A DNA stretch of 64,000 bases from Nyssa sinensis (GCA_008638375.1 CM018035.1:23572307-23636306), one strand, 5' to 3'; shown: positions 10,625-24,527, counted from the first letter of the stretch. Notes: generated by a model not told the origin, from the letters alone. Program-made: numbers and translations.

Positions 10625-13600
10625 TGTCACGACCCGTAACCTACCCTCTACGGATTAGCGGACCACAACCATCCAACCTGGCCTTTTTGCCTGAACCGAA
10701 CCTGATCATCCTATTACACTATCATTAGTGCAACTAATATGTAACCACATACATCATCATATATAAACATAGCAGAAGATATCAAATGAAAGATTACATG
10801 TACATATCATTCTGCCAATACAAAAATACAGCCTGTAAAATTTCTAATTCATCATCTCGTCCTCAAGACGTGAATACATGGGAGTGCTATAAGACTATAC
10901 TACTATTACCATTACTTGTCAAAAATGTCCAACCTATAGTCGCAGCCTCCTACGGTTTGTCCTCCGTATCAGTCCCTGAAATCAAACATTTAAGTTTGGA
11001 GTGAGCTAAACTTAGCTCAATAAGTAAGTCCCCTATTCTTCCATGTCTACATGATCTAAAAAGAAATTGAATAATCCAATAACAAGGATATGATAGCCAA
11101 ACAATATCATAACAACAATCATAGCTCGTCAATGAATATCATATGATTAGGAATACAGATGATAATCAAAGAACATCTAGTCTAAAAGACAACATCATAT
11201 GCTACAGTCAAAAGCTGTCAAAAACATGATCATTGTAAGTACTCAATAAAAGTTGTGCAACTACATGATCATTCACACAAGAACATGATCATACTATGAA
11301 TCTCAATAAATAGATAGTGATGTTAAAACTGGTGGATGCGATCAACTACGGGGCCTGGCATACCCCCTGTGTGCATAAAGCACTGAGCTCAATAATATAA
11401 ACTGCGTCCTCTAGGACTGGTGTCATGCACTATACCTTGACATAGCCATGATGGAAACTGGTCCTCTTCCTCGGGACGTGACCTCTTTCTCGGGTCATAC
11501 TATGCATCCAGATAGAGTTTGTGACTGAGCACAAATTCGGCACTGATAAATATCAAGATCATGCTATTCTCTAGAGAAGAGAATATGGATCATAACTAGT
11601 TCAAGGAAACATAATATAACTATAGCTTTTTACAGCTATGTTATTGGGCTGTCGAGAACAACAATATATGGCCCCTCTTGGCCCTACGTACAATGTACAG
11701 AATGGTCCTTTGCACAAATGTACAAAACTCATGATCAATATACAACATCATCAATAAATATAGGAACTCATGAGCAAGATACAACATAATTGTTAAGCTA
11801 TTCCATTGATAGGCAAATATCACATAAGTAGAATAATAGAGAATCTGATACGATAATAAATAACAAAGAGTACAAGTGCGTATAGGAAGAACTGTGACAT
11901 GGCTGAGTCTACTACATGCAGAGGTCGGATATTACTTACCTTCTACTATTTCCTGAAAAGTCAAGCTACCTTTCCTTTTCCTTTTGACACTCTTGTCATT
12001 CAAAATATATTACTTAGTCTATAATCGAAATCAATCTTTTATATGTATCAAAATATATCTCATGGCTATACATATGTTATTTGTTAATATAGACCCCATC
12101 ATTGAGTCCAGAACGTTGAATAAAATTAGTTTAGGCTTTTACAGATTTCAATTTGGACTCCTAGACTGAAAAGGGTAAAACGGCCACTTTGCACTTTTAT
12201 GTGTCTTTAATTTTTGGGACCTATTTTCATAATTTGTATTTTACCGTTGAGTTTGGAATGCCCGAGATAATAAAAATTGACTATTCGTTTGTCTAGTTTG
12301 GAGTCCGTTTGACCCATATTTGACTTAGGAGTAATTTAGTAATTTCCTATTTAAATATTATTAAATTAATTTACCGTTGGGCCTTAGTATAATTCTTCAT
12401 AACTGTTGGGGTCAAACTGCAATTTGGTAAAGTTTTGGTTTATTTATTTTTAATTTAAACACTGAACCAGTGGGTTCTTAAGTCAAAACCCTAGACCGGT
12501 CTAACTAAGCCTTGAACCTACCAGTTCAGGCTATCCAGTGAACCGGAATAACATATTCCTGTTATTCCCCTTATCCCCATTTTAGGTTATCCTAATTATA
12601 ATTTCTAATTTACTATCTCTGTAGCCAAATAGGGTAAATTTAATTTATAATTCAAACTTAAATGACATAGTTTAGTTTTTTCGTTTATGTTCGGTCGGGT
12701 CCCGACCCAACCCAAAACTAGTTCCAACTGACCCGATACCCCCATGACTGTCCGGTCATCTTCTCCGGTGCCTGTCGTCAGAACTGCAACAGTTCCCCCA
12801 CTGATTTTCATGATTTTGACGTCTGTTTCTTCATATTTTTGTAACAAAATAATTCTAGAACCTCAACAAATTATTTAGAACAATTTTGGACCTTAAATAC
12901 TACGGTTTCTGACACCCATAAACATTTTTCAGCTATGTACCGATTGGGTTTTTTTGGTCATAAAATGGTCATGTTTTGACCATTTGCCATGATTCCAATT
13001 GCTTCGAACTCCTGCCACAATTTCCTACCCATTTCTAACCTCAAAACTAAGTTTATTTTTACATAGAATTTCCCAATTTTTACAAACCTTGGTTCTGGGA
13101 TTTTTCCTTAAGGTTTTGGTTCCAAATGGCTTAGGTTTTAATCTACAGCAATCTAAAATAAAATTTGAAGTAATAGAAACCTAAATAATTACCTGTTTTA
13201 GCCAAGTTTCCTGTTCCATACTTTTCCTTTTCGATTTCTTTCTTCTTCTCCCCTTGCTATTCTCTTCTACGCCTCAGCTTCTCTCACACTTCAGCCTTCT
13301 TTTTGTTTCTTTCTTTTTCACTCTCTCTCTATTTATCTAACCAACCTTGGGTCGGTGGTTACTGCCACCTGTCCTTCCTTTTTCTTTTTTTTTTTTACTT
13401 TTCCTTGTTGCATTCCACCTGTTATTACTCACATACACTTGGTGCATGTGGGATACACCTACGCCGCACTACTCTTCACACATACACCCCTCGACAATAC
13501 ACACATCAATTCATATATACATACATATATCTTAAATTTATCTTTCCATGTGTGTGTATATATATATATATTTATACATATATACATCAGTATCTATACA

Positions 13601-13990
13601 TATATGTGTATATATTTCTTTTATTAATAAAATTTTTAAATATATTTTAAATACATATATTCTTTTATTCCATTTTATTTATTTTTTCTCATTTCGGCTT
13701 CGAAATCGAATCGTTTTGGCCATTTCTCGATTTTCGTGTCTAATTGGACAATTTAATGCCGCTCGCCCATTTTGAAATTTATTCATGGCCTACGGTTATC
13801 GTGTCAATATATCGGATAATTTAACATATATATTTAATCCTATAAACACATTATGAAACTGTACATTCGATTTTATTCACTGTAATAATTTAGCTTACAG
13901 TTTGGGGTTACATGTTTTGGCCCAGTCCAACCCGGGTTGGGTACTGCCTAACTCAGGTCGGTACCACTTAACTCGGGTTGGGGTATTACA
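10625..13990 (-). repeat. 5' LTR of element A (3366 bp)
   Basis: Read on the minus strand, it starts TGTAATACCCC at 13990 and ends GGGTCGTGACA at 10625, next to the primer-binding site. It is complete, and 11294-13990 pairs with the 3' LTR. It contains CT-rich and TA-rich low-complexity segments near 13300-13630 and the modules with GGACTC and AAGGGTAAAACGGCC near 12060-12330 that recur in the other long LTRs here. No gene is contained; hydrophobic frames at 13303-13775 are low-complexity. Confidence 0.88.
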
Positions 13991-16050
13991 TCACTGGCAT
14001 ATAAGGCTTCCAAAGGAAGCTAATTAGATATCTTAAAAAGGAGAATGTGTCAAACAATTAGTGGTAGAAGGATGCTTAATGCGGTGTGTGAGGGTGCATG
14101 GTAAGGAGACCAGAATAATATAATGGCATAACTCATTTCTCTTTCTCTCTTTCCTCTGATTTTCCCCCTTATTCATTTGATACAACCTCTCTCTCTCTCT
14201 TTCTCTCATTTTCAAGAACCTAAATCTCTCCCTTCTTGATCTCTTTCTTCACTCTTCCTCCTTCATTGGCTGACCATAAAGGGTGTGTGTTTAAGTGCAT
14301 GTTTTCTTAAAGAAGAGAGGTATGTGTACGAGTGTGTATGTATACACAGTGTATATGTGTAGGTGTGTATATAGTCGAGTATATATGTGTGTGTATATGT
14401 GTGAAACACATACAATGAACTGAAAGCCTAAGAAGAAAAAGAAAAGAAATAAGGAGAAAATGGAGTTAGACCATATACCCTGAACATTGTGGCAACCATT
14501 GATAGAATCATGAAGCTAACTCTAGATTATTTCTCTAAACTTGCAAGCCATGGAGGATGAAATAGGGGTTTGCTTGGTATTTCTCAAGTTTTATAGATAA
14601 TGTATACTCGTATATATATGTATTTGAGTTATAACATGTGTATATATATATATATATATATATGCACACACTATTTGAAAAGAGAACCCAACTGGGTTCT
14701 CTGTGGTTCATGGTATTTTGATGATGTTAAAGCATATATAGTGAAGCGTGGATGTATATAGAAGTGTTTGTATGTGTGTATGACACGATGGGTGTGCGTG
14801 AAAGATAGATGATGAAAAAAATCATGGCTCTAGACCAGACATCTGGACTGAGCTTTCAGATGACCAAAATTAGCTAGTGGATGACCACTCTCTTTGTTCG
14901 GATAAACAGATTCTATACACTAGGCGACCGATTGTTTACGCCATGGACAACCAAGGTTTGACCTTGATGATGGTGAAAATTTGGAATTTTGATGAACTAT
15001 AATTTTTTGACCTTGTCTAGGAATTGTTAAATGATGAGTAGGTGTGTTTTTTCTAGTTAAGAAAATTACAGAAAATGGGACTAAAAAGGGGCTACGGCTC
15101 TCTGCTTCGAAACTCCTTGAGAATGATTGGTGAACAGTGCTAGAAAGCACAATGCCTGTTTTGAAGAATTTGGTTTTTGAACTCGTTCAGTTAGTTTAAG
15201 TTTTGGAAAAAATTATTTAAAAGGGGTTGTGTTGTGGACCTGTTTGGAGCCAGAATCGGTTCATGACAGAAAATTATAACTTTGTCGCTATTCAATTAAA
15301 ATTAAATTTAAAAGGGTTCATTCCAATGATTTTTGGACACTTTAGGTTCAATGGCGAGGTTCGTTTAGACATTTGGGACTTGGGGTGGTACTTCGCAAAT
15401 ATGTAAAATGCTAAAAATACCATTAATTAGTGCCGAATTAATCAATTATAATGCAACCTAAAATTTGAAAAGGATATTTTTATATTTTTGGATGCCCTGA
15501 ACTCAAATATAATGTTAAATTGGACAAATTTGCACCTAGTGGTAGTCCCATCTAAAATGACCAAATGACTATAATCCCCTTACACTTATATTGAATAATT
15601 AAAAGATCAATTAAAATCTAAAAAGAGCACGACCAAGGTTTTTGGACATAATGAATTCAAAAATGATGTCAGATTAAGTAAACAAAGACTTGACAGTGGT
15701 CCCACCTAAATTCGCAAAATGATAATAATGCCCCTAAAATTAAATAGAGTTATTCCAAGGTTAATCAAAATTCGAAAAAGGCATTCCCATGGTTCTTGGA
15801 TGCCCTAAACCCAAATACAAGGTTAGAATTGACAAGTTGGGACATAATATTGGTCCCACTTGAATGTATAAAATTACAATAATTCCATTGGGCATAGAAT
15901 TGATAATTAAAAAAGTTAATAAATTACTAGAAGACCTATCTTTGGGTTTTTGGACCTTGTGAAAAGGTCTATTTTGGGAGATGGTGTCTTGATAGATGTG
16001 AAACTAGTTTGATAAAATTATGAAAATTTTTGGATTATGAATAACAATGC
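13991..16050. repeat. LTR-like repetitive DNA right of element A
   Basis: If element A has a 5-bp target duplication it would be TCACT at 13991-13995, but its mate is not in the window. The stretch contains CT-rich sequence (14120-14250), TG/TA-rich sequence (14280-14400), a TA microsatellite (about 14639-14663) and a 154-bp tandem array. The composition is LTR-like, but no LTR end, primer site or coding domain was found, so it may be a truncated LTR of another family. Confidence 0.4.
15331..15948. repeat. 154-bp tandem repeat, about four diverged copies
   Basis: The landmark TTTTGGAC/TTTTGGATGCCC recurs at 15331, 15486, 15640, 15794 (as TCTTGG) and 15948, spaced 155, 154, 154 and 154 bp. 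Each unit also carries a GGTCCCAC-like box and an AAATGAxxATAATGCCCC-like box. The copies are well diverged, which suggests an old expansion inside an LTR. Confidence 0.7.
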
Positions 16051-17067
16051 AATAGTGTATTACAAAATCATATTCCTTAGCCCATTTGGACTTAATATCT
16101 TTCCTATAAATGTCTCGCAGGATCGCATCAATCATAATTCTTAAGGTACACATTAAAGTAGTGACATCAAACTCTCTCTTCATAATGTAGTTCTAGGTCA
16201 TAGAGGCATAACGGGAGCCAATCCAATGTGGTTCTCAGAGCTCACATAATGACGAAGTAAGGATACATTTAGTCACTCTCTACTAGTGGTCGAATTAATA
16301 ACACATATAGTATGTAATGTATGCTATGATGGAGCTTCCACTCCATTGGGAATGTCAAGCTCATAAAATAAAATAAAAATGTAGTATGAATTTCAATCTA
16401 TTCGCTATCTTAATGCCTAACCTAAACACCCTATAATGATCATTCTCTCAGTGCATGTATAGAGGTTTGCATTCGGCTAAGTTTAAGCTACATAAGGTGT
16501 GTGGTATACATCCATGTTCGATTTTTATGAGAACATCATTTTGACCATGTTCGATTTCATATCTCATCTCGCTCGCTATCTAATCGACAATGTGATTTCC
16601 TGTGCGAGAGAGCAATCTAAACCTGATGATATCTTTCAAAAACTTATGCTCACAAATATTAAACAATCATTTTACTATAAACAGAAAATCATATAATGAT
16701 GAAAAATGTCACATGATGTTCAATACATCAAATCCAACTCATCACTCCTAATGGTGAGATAATATGTCATCTGTGCATCTAAAGTATACTTTTGCATGAT
16801 ACTCCAAAAGTACCAAATATTTCATTTATGAAAAATTATTATATGAAAATTAACGCCATATCTGCTAGATAACGACAAAGTCCAGCTAAAGGAAATGACG
16901 GATTAGTGAACATTAATAAGCGTGAACACCAATGTCAACAACAGTATGCGCATTCAAATAATCTTTTTAGCAACTTTCATTAAATGATTATCCTTTATGA
17001 AATCTTTTACTACTTTCATTAAAAAATATATTGTGAAAAATACCTTTTGACCACCCTGTGGTTAGGT
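16051..17067. other. Unassigned intergenic DNA
   Basis: AT-rich sequence with no coding domain and no repeat ends that I recognise. The last 30 bases (ACCTTTTGACCACCCTGTGG) and the sequence resuming at 20819 (ACTCTAACCCCCTATAG) read as one continuous older repeat that solo LTR D interrupts. The open frame at 16499-16696 shows no recognisable domain. Confidence 0.4.
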
Positions 17068-17072
17068 TGAAT

Positions 17073-20000
17073 TGTAGAGACTTGAAAAAAAAAAATAATA
17101 ATAATAAAAATAAAAAATAATAAAATAATAAAATATAGGGAATATAAAATGGGACCCGAACGATATCCAATATTGGTAAATAAATAATTAAATTGAGCCC
17201 CGACTTTATATCAAATTTACTAGCATTTTTTTATAATATTTTGTGGCATAAAATATTTATAAAATATTTAATATGGTAAGTTAAAAAAAAAAAAAAAAAA
17301 AGGGAGATATATCAGGTGGGTGTCGGCAGCCTTGGGAGTGGCGTATAATGTGTGGTGTGTGTTTGAGTGTAGAGAGAAATAAAGAAGGAAACCGAGAGAG
17401 AGAGATGGGGAAAAAAACAGGGGAAGTCGCGTGAGAACAGGGGAAGAAAAGAAAAGAGAGAAAGAGAAAAAGAGAAAGGGGAAAAAGAGAGAGGGAAGAA
17501 GAGAGGAGAAGAGGGGCGACGGTCGGCAGAGAGAAGAACGTGATGGGCTCGACATGAAGGTGTGATCTCGGGTTCAGTGCGTGGTCGCTGAGTTGGATTT
17601 CGAAGCTAGAGGAAACGGAAGAAAGCAAAGAAAAGAAAAGGGAGTCAGTGCTTTGCCCAGGAAGCCGTAGAAGCTGCTAGAAGGATCAAGATATATATAT
17701 ATATATATATATATATTGGGTGTATTTGCGTGCAGGCAATTGGGAGTGGAGATTTGGAGAAGTTTGCAGAGTATATATGTAATATACGTGTGATTGTGTA
17801 GCGTTGGTGCAGAGAGACAGAAAACAGAGGAAAAGAGGAGTTTGATTCAGGCGTAAAGGGGCTTTTGATGATTTTAATGAGGTGTTGCAGGTGCCGTTTC
17901 ATGTTGTTTAGGCCATTGGAAGAGAGGGCTGTGTGTGTAACGATGTGTGTGTGCAGTGGTGTAAGGAAGTGCAACAGAGGGGATTCTGATATGGCTTGGG
18001 ACTGTGCGTGGGTGTTGTGGTTTTTGTGAGATGGCTGCTTCAATTAGTTCAGGCGTTGGGTTTTGTGGGATGGTTCATGTGTGTATATTTATATATGTGT
18101 GTGGGTGTTAGATGAATCAGGAAAGAGAGATTGGAAGAGAAAGAGTGTAGAAATGGGTTAGTGTATAAGCGGTGCAGCAGGTATATATATTTTTGTGTGT
18201 AGCCGTGCAATAGGAAATTTATGCGTGTGGGTTTTTGCTCGGTTGTATTGGCATGGATGGAGCTGAACTTGGGTTGAAATTGAGCATTAAACAGAGCTGT
18301 TGATTTGGGGAGACATTGCACTGTAATCTGATTCGACTGGGGGTTGCTACTGGCGTTGCGCTACGGGGGCGATGATGATGTTGTGACAGTAGTAGATGGA
18401 TGATTGAGGGGTCGATTTGATTCGGAGGGTCGCCAAGGAGAGCCGAGAACAAGGGCTGTTTTAGTCCTGCGCCTCTTGTTCCATGACTGCTTCATTGAGG
18501 GTTGCTGGGAAAAATTGAAGGAAAGGAGAACTAAGGTTGAGATTCTGAAATTGGGATTTTAATGAGATTTAGTATTTCTGTTATTGTCTGTTTTGTTTCG
18601 TGAGAAAACAGAGGATTGTGCATAGTTGAGGGTTTGTATTGAAGAATGAAGCGGTGGTCATTGATGTAGCAATTAGAGCTGTTGTTACAGCAGCAATTGA
18701 AGTTGCGGTTGAAAGGCTTGGTGCGACAGTTGTGGACAGTCTTGAAGATGAGAAGAATACTGCACAATTTGGCAAGCTCTATGAATTACGATGGGGTTTA
18801 GAGTGAGTATAATCAGATTCTGAGCCTTATGCTTGAAGCAGAGGCTCACAAGAAGGGGCTTGAGGAACTTGATGAAATTGGAACAGGCTAATAGAAGCAG
18901 CCCAGCGATGGAGGTTGGGAACCTGTAACTATCAGATGTTGTGATTTCTGTGATGAATTGGAGGAAGGGATTGATGTTGCTGATTTCTTCCACTGTGTTG
19001 ACATAGTTGATGTTATGTTGTTCATGAGATCAGCAAGATCTTTCAGGTCGGACTACGGGCTGATGTTCCAAATACAACTTATGACAAGTTGTTACTATAT
19101 TAGAATTTCTTGGTGCATCAATAGAGCTTTCATGATAGGAAGGGAAAGTTCTTCAATATCTGATGGATGGGATGATAAAGGGACAGAATCTGTCAGGATC
19201 ATCGTCTGCTTGGGGAAAAAAGGTTGAAGAAGCTGATGAAACTGGATTTAAAATGGTTGGCCGACTCGATCAACATGCCGGTGTGTTTCTTCAACTTCCG
19301 AACTGTGGACTAAAGACGAACTTGGTTGATTGGATTGCATAGTGGGTATAGCTTCTTAGGGTTGAGATAACCCGATCAGGTATGGTACTTTACTAAGTAA
19401 GGAATAGAATTAAATTAGGATTGATGTGCATATTGATTGAATGCTTTTGTGCTTATCTGCGGATAGAAGATCACGTAGGACTTAATTGCTTCCTTGAGTT
19501 GATTGTTTATATGTTTCCGTGCTCTTTATGATTATTTGGGAATTGTGACTTACTTCTTGCGTTGCCATCATATGTGATTTATGTTTTAGAAGGATTGTTG
19601 ATGTTGTGACATGTGGATTGTATAAGTATTGAGATTGATTGTGCATGACGCGTATATTTGTGGATGAGTTCTTCTGATTCAGATGCTATTGTTATTTTTA
19701 AGAGGACGATATTATTTAAAAAGCATGCTTTATGCATTGGTGAAATGTTTTATTGAGATTACGATATTGCATGATGAAATCATGGCATATTGGCATCGTG
19801 TGATTCCTTGAAAGCATAGTGTGGGTCAGCACGAGGTGCTGGTGCATTATGAGGGTGCAGATCCTGTAGTGAAAAACCCAAAATTGGCCATTAGGTACTC
19901 GCAGGCCTACGGGGTCCGGACCGTAAAGCGAGACATATATTGGTACTTGCATGCCAACGGGGAAGAACCGTGAAGCGAGACATGGGTGTGACATCGAGAT

Positions 20001-20813
20001 GCATGGGTGTGTCATGCATATTGCATGTGCATGTGTTGATGAATTTGTGAACGTGATATAGAGTTTTATACAGATGTAGTTTGTACATTGCCATTATATA
20101 TTGTATGCATGATTAGGAAGGCATGTAGATATACATGTACACTTGCACAAGCCACGTCTTAATTTTGTTCCTTGCATTAGTATTGTACCATACCAGCATG
20201 TTGGTGCTGACCCATTCGTGGGCACAGGTTTCAGATAAAGCATCCTGGTACGCGGGACTTGATGAAGTCTTGGAGAAAGGAGAGGAAATAAATTTGGAAG
20301 AATATTTGGGCCCTTGGGGCGTATTTTGATTTTAAAAAGGATTGGTGTGTTTCTAAAAAGAATGGAAATGGTATTGTATATTGTAATAAATGATCTTTTA
20401 GTTTAAGTGTAGGAGTAGATGTGATGGATTGGATAATTAGACAATGTATATTTAACTTTGATAAGGTTGTGGCCATCGAGTGAGGATGGATTGTGATGTA
20501 TTTATATTTATATGATGTTATATGATGCATTGTGATTATCAGGGGGAAAAAGGTTCGAAAAACAAAGGAGGTTCTGCCGAAATTTTTATAAACCGGGAAT
20601 GTATGTGTATTGACAGAGATATATGGATGTAGCGTTATGTTAGTGGAATAGGCTTGTATCTAATCAGTAAATGAGTTATATATTTATTTATTGACTCTAA
20701 ATTAGTAAACTTAGTTAAATTGTTATGTATTTATTTACTCGTATATTTTATTTTCTTTCTTTTGTTTCGTTCAGTCGCGTCCCCGGGTTCGATCGGGAAT
20801 TCGGGGCGTGACA
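17073..20813 (+). mobile_element. Solo LTR D (3741 bp) with 5-bp target duplication TGAAT
   Basis: It starts TGTAGAGACTTG at 17073 and ends TTCGGGGCGTGACA at 20813, flanked on both sides by TGAAT (17068-17072 and 20814-20818). No primer-binding site follows, so it is a solo LTR left by LTR-LTR recombination. The terminal 1 kb (for example CCCAAAATTGGCCATTAGG near 19878 and CATGGGTGTGTCATGCAT near 20002) matches the LTR of element C at 52190-52300, so D and C belong to one family. D is about 0.9 kb longer than the C LTR. It contains an A-rich run (17283), a TA microsatellite (17693-17715) and a coding-like block near 18640-18890. Confidence 0.88.
18640..18890 (+). pseudogene. Coding-like block inside LTR D, possibly an NLR coiled-coil fragment
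   Basis: In one plus-strand frame, 18655-18804 reads VVIDVAIRAVVTAAIEVAVE, then ERLGATVVDSLEDEK and AQFGKLYELRWGLE, then a stop. A shifted frame continues with EYNQILSLMLEAEAHKKGLE. The alternation and the LYELRWGLE-x-ILSLMLEAEAHKK arrangement recall the start of plant CC-NBS-LRR proteins (LLYGVRDELE, then LSTIQAVLLDAEEKQ). The similarity is weak and judged only from remembered family patterns. It may be a captured host gene piece, or chance. No nucleotide-binding domain follows. Confidence 0.2.
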
Positions 20814-20818
20814 TGAAT

Positions 20819-22374
20819 TCCACTCTAACCCCCTATAGTTACAATGTGACACTAATACCCCTCATAATAAGGTCTAAAATGTAAAATATGACGAAATTAA
20901 TAAAATTAATCAAGTTTCTAAAATACCCTCAAGTGTTTTTCCTATATTTTTGAAAACTAGAAAAAAAGAAAACAAAAAAGAAAAGTTCTTTCTGAAAAGA
21001 ATCTAGTCAATTAGTCCATGGGATCAAAGAGACCCAACAACCAAGATTAGTTCCAAGTGCACCAAAATACCATGAATGACAATAATTAGCACATTGAATG
21101 AAGTTACAACACAAACAAACTAGGAAATGGTTGCAATCTGTACATCCAATGCACTTCAATCACCGAAGACAACCCCAAGACACCCATAAGCAACTCACCC
21201 AAATCAACATCCAACCAACACCCTTTCTCTACAGCCCATATCTAACTTGATGGTCTAGTGAATAGTAGTAATCCTCGTATAAATAATTGAAGCAATAGCT
21301 AGAAGCAAAATGGAATGGCTAAAGTGAGGCAATCCCTAAAAAAGAATAAACATCAAAGCATACGGGAACCAAAGAAACCCACCCACCAATTCGTTGAAGT
21401 AAGGCCATACCCCAAGCTGAGTGCATCCCATACTTATTTAAATAACTTATTGATTATGACATGAAGCTTAACCCCCAAAAAATAGTGAATTTGGAAGCCA
21501 TGGGACAATAAGGTAGGGACAATGGAGGAAGGAGAAGAGAACTAGGGAAGGAGGGGGGTCGAAAATAAGATTGAAACTCAAGATATCTTTATCTCTCTAG
21601 AATCCTAGAGAGAGGAGCTCAATTTTAGTGCGAACATTATACAAACTGTGAAAATCAATCTCTTGCCTCAATCTGATACAAATGTAAGAAAATTAACCAC
21701 CACCTAATCTCACCATCTATGTTACATAAATGTCAAAAGTATATATAATGTGAACTTTTGAATATGTATGCCATTATTGTTGAATATGATACCATCATAA
21801 TGGGGAAAAATTGGGCTTCATAGAGAGAGAAAACTATTTTGATCTCTTCTAAATAAGATTAAAAGGAGAAAGTAGAGAGAGAAAATAAAAAATCATAGAA
21901 TATCATTTAAAATTTTAAGGGACACTTTAATGATGAATTAGGGTTTTATAGAATGTTAGAGAGAAAAACTACAAATAAAGAAATTCAAAAAGAAATGGGG
22001 TCAGGGTTAGGTGGAATAGAGGAGAGAGAAATATCTATGGATAAATGGTATATAAATGAGCCAAGCTTGAAAAAAAAAAAAAAAGGTGAAATAAAACCTT
22101 GCAACTGAGTCTAGGCTAAGCATTGGTTAAACAAAATGGTCTAACAATACCATAGGAAATGATTGGTCAACCAAGCTGGATATTAGTTGACCAAAGTAGT
22201 TGATTTATGAAATATTGCACTGGTGATCCAACTATCATCAATATGATTTTCTAATATAGCTGGAAAACTAGAGTAAAGAATTTCAAGTTTTATAATTTTA
22301 TTAAGATACTTGAGAATTTTTCTAATTACATTCCAATGATCTGTACTAGGATTAATAAAATATCTAGAATTTGG
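20819..22374. other. Intergenic DNA, old repeat remnants
   Basis: The first 100 bases (CACTCTAACCCCCTATAGTT, then TGACACTAATACCCCTC) look like the end of an old DNA element that D interrupted, judged from general plant repeat style. The rest is AT-rich sequence without a recognisable gene, LTR end or domain. A run of A's sits at about 22070-22084. Confidence 0.35.
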
Positions 22375-24470
22375 GATAATTACACTTGTAGTAGCCCTAT
22401 GATTTTTAAAATAACACTGTCACCCATCTGGTTTTAATGTCGGTATCAGATTCCCCCTGCGATCTAGTACCATTAGTGAGAGACGGAAATTGTTGATGTA
22501 AGCAAAAAAAATTCTTAAAATGCCCATTTTCACCTTAAATCAATAGAAAGATTGTATTTCCCTAATAAGATAATGTAAAATGACAAATTTAACCTTGTTT
22601 TAAACCTCACACCCACCTATCTTTTACCTAAAACTATGAAAGTTTTCTTTTTTTCCCTCCATTTCTTGATCAATAGTAGTCCAAGCTCAAACATTCATTT
22701 TAAACTGTGTAATTCAATAAAGATATTAATAATCAAATGATATATTCTAAAACAAATATCAAAATAGGAAGCACAAAATATAGTTTTAGAAACTTAAAAT
22801 GTTATTTACATGGTGAAGATAAGCTTCTATTTGGAGAAATTGAAACTTAGAAGACTTTGCAAGTAAGGATAAAGCAACACCACCAATTGTTTCCCATAGA
22901 ACATGAAAATATAAATTAGAATGGAACTCATAAGACAAATTTCTAATTTTATACATCTCTTGAGGGAAATTTAATACCTAAATCCCAACAGGCCAATCAC
23001 AAATTGCTAACATGAAGCCCATGTTAAGTATTCTAAGACAAATTTATAATGAAAGGAAATATACCAGTATATTGTCTCTGTAGATAAATTTTGAATCAAG
23101 CCCATGTTGAGGATTCTAAATCAAATTTGCTTCTGTAGAGGCACTATTGCTTCTTGAATGCACGATAACTACATTCCATTGGCTTGATTAATCTATTTAT
23201 TGAATTACATTGGCATGGTTGATATCTACATTAAGTTCATTAGAGTTTAGGTTGCCATCTTTAGATGGAATACCAATCTCCTAGAGCTTAATTCCAGCGA
23301 GTTCATTTGAACCAAAGGGACCATCTTCTAGAAAGGATGTTAGAATCCAAACTTGCAAACTTTGTAACCCAAATACTTGTATCAAAATAACCAAAGGGGC
23401 CTTTTTACACCCCTTACGTTTTTATGATCTTGATCATTTACTATAATGTCGTAACATATTTTTCAAATAACCTTTATACATCCTTACATTGTCCAAAGAC
23501 AATGGAAAATGAGAAACCAAGTAAATTTAAAAAAAAAAAACCATGAAAAGAATGTAAATAATTGTAGTGATTTTAGAACCCCTTGCTACAAGTCTTTGGG
23601 ATTTTTCATCAGACAAGTACTTAATTTGATTTAAAGAGACACAAACCCTTAAATCAAACAATTTTTTTCTGATAAGTAATTTACTTAACCAACCAAAAAC
23701 AAAGAGCACACCCTATACAATCTCAAAGAGAAACAAAGCATGCAAAGTTGCACCATAGGTTACACTGACAAACTAATCATAAGGTAACACAAAATAAAAA
23801 CTAGACAACCAACTAATTAACTAACCCAACACTTATCAAACACTATCAATATCAGCCATAAACAAACCAAAGGGAAACCATAATCAGTAACAATCATGAC
23901 AAACACATATCAACTAAACAAAATTTAACCTTCATAATCCACCAAAATCAAACCATATGATATTCTTATTGTTTGTTAGTGTTAGGAGGTGGGGGTGTTT
24001 CTTTCTACGGTTTTTGCACACAATTGAGATCGAATGACTATTACTCCCTAAATTCGTACAAATTGATTTCAATCTAAGGAAAAAATTACAGTTAATATCC
24101 ATCCGTTAAATCGAAGAGAGCACCGTAGGCGGTGCTGACATGGGTTGTTATTAAATGAGGTTGTCGATCGTGGCCGAAGGTGAGGGTAGTGATCAATGGT
24201 GGTTTTCATGATTGGCGGTGTTGGCGACATTAGTAGTGTTAAATGGTGGTGGCTATAACGCTAGTGGTGGTGGTTATGGTATTAGTGGTAATGGTATGTA
24301 TGGTGCTAGTGGTGGTGATGTGTAGTGGAGGTTGGTAGTGGGGCTGGGAGGTATATATGGTAGGGGAGGAGCAACACCAGACTAGTGGTGGTAGAGTGAT
24401 GATGATAGGTGGTGTCCGATTGCTAGTGGCAAATGGTGGCTATTTTTTCCGATAATGGTTATAGGTAGAG

Positions 24471-24527
<57 letters not shown>

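Larger units (their letters stand above)
3143..13990 (-). mobile_element. Element A: decayed Tekay-like Ty3/gypsy chromovirus retrotransposon
   Basis: A is a minus-strand LTR retrotransposon. Its 5' LTR is at 10625-13990, the primer-binding site at 10609-10620, gag-pol fragments run from about 10400 down to 5885, the polypurine tract is at 5844-5853 and the 3' LTR at 3143-5843. The domain order gag, PR, RT, RNase H, integrase, chromodomain and the initiator-Met primer site are those of chromoviruses; the long LTR suggests the Tekay/Del clade. The 3' LTR lacks the part equivalent to 10625-11293 because element B is inserted there and the rest lies outside the window. The two LTRs differ at many sites, and every protein domain carries stops or frameshifts, so the copy is old and inactive. 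Confidence 0.9.

Noticed and set aside
16081..16700. Considered as a retrotransposon coding or env-like region
   Set aside because: No domain, LTR end or consistent reading frame could be supported.
17268..18452. Several long minus-strand open frames
   Set aside because: They sit in GA/CT-rich and TG-rich parts of solo LTR D and have no domain or consistent coding character.
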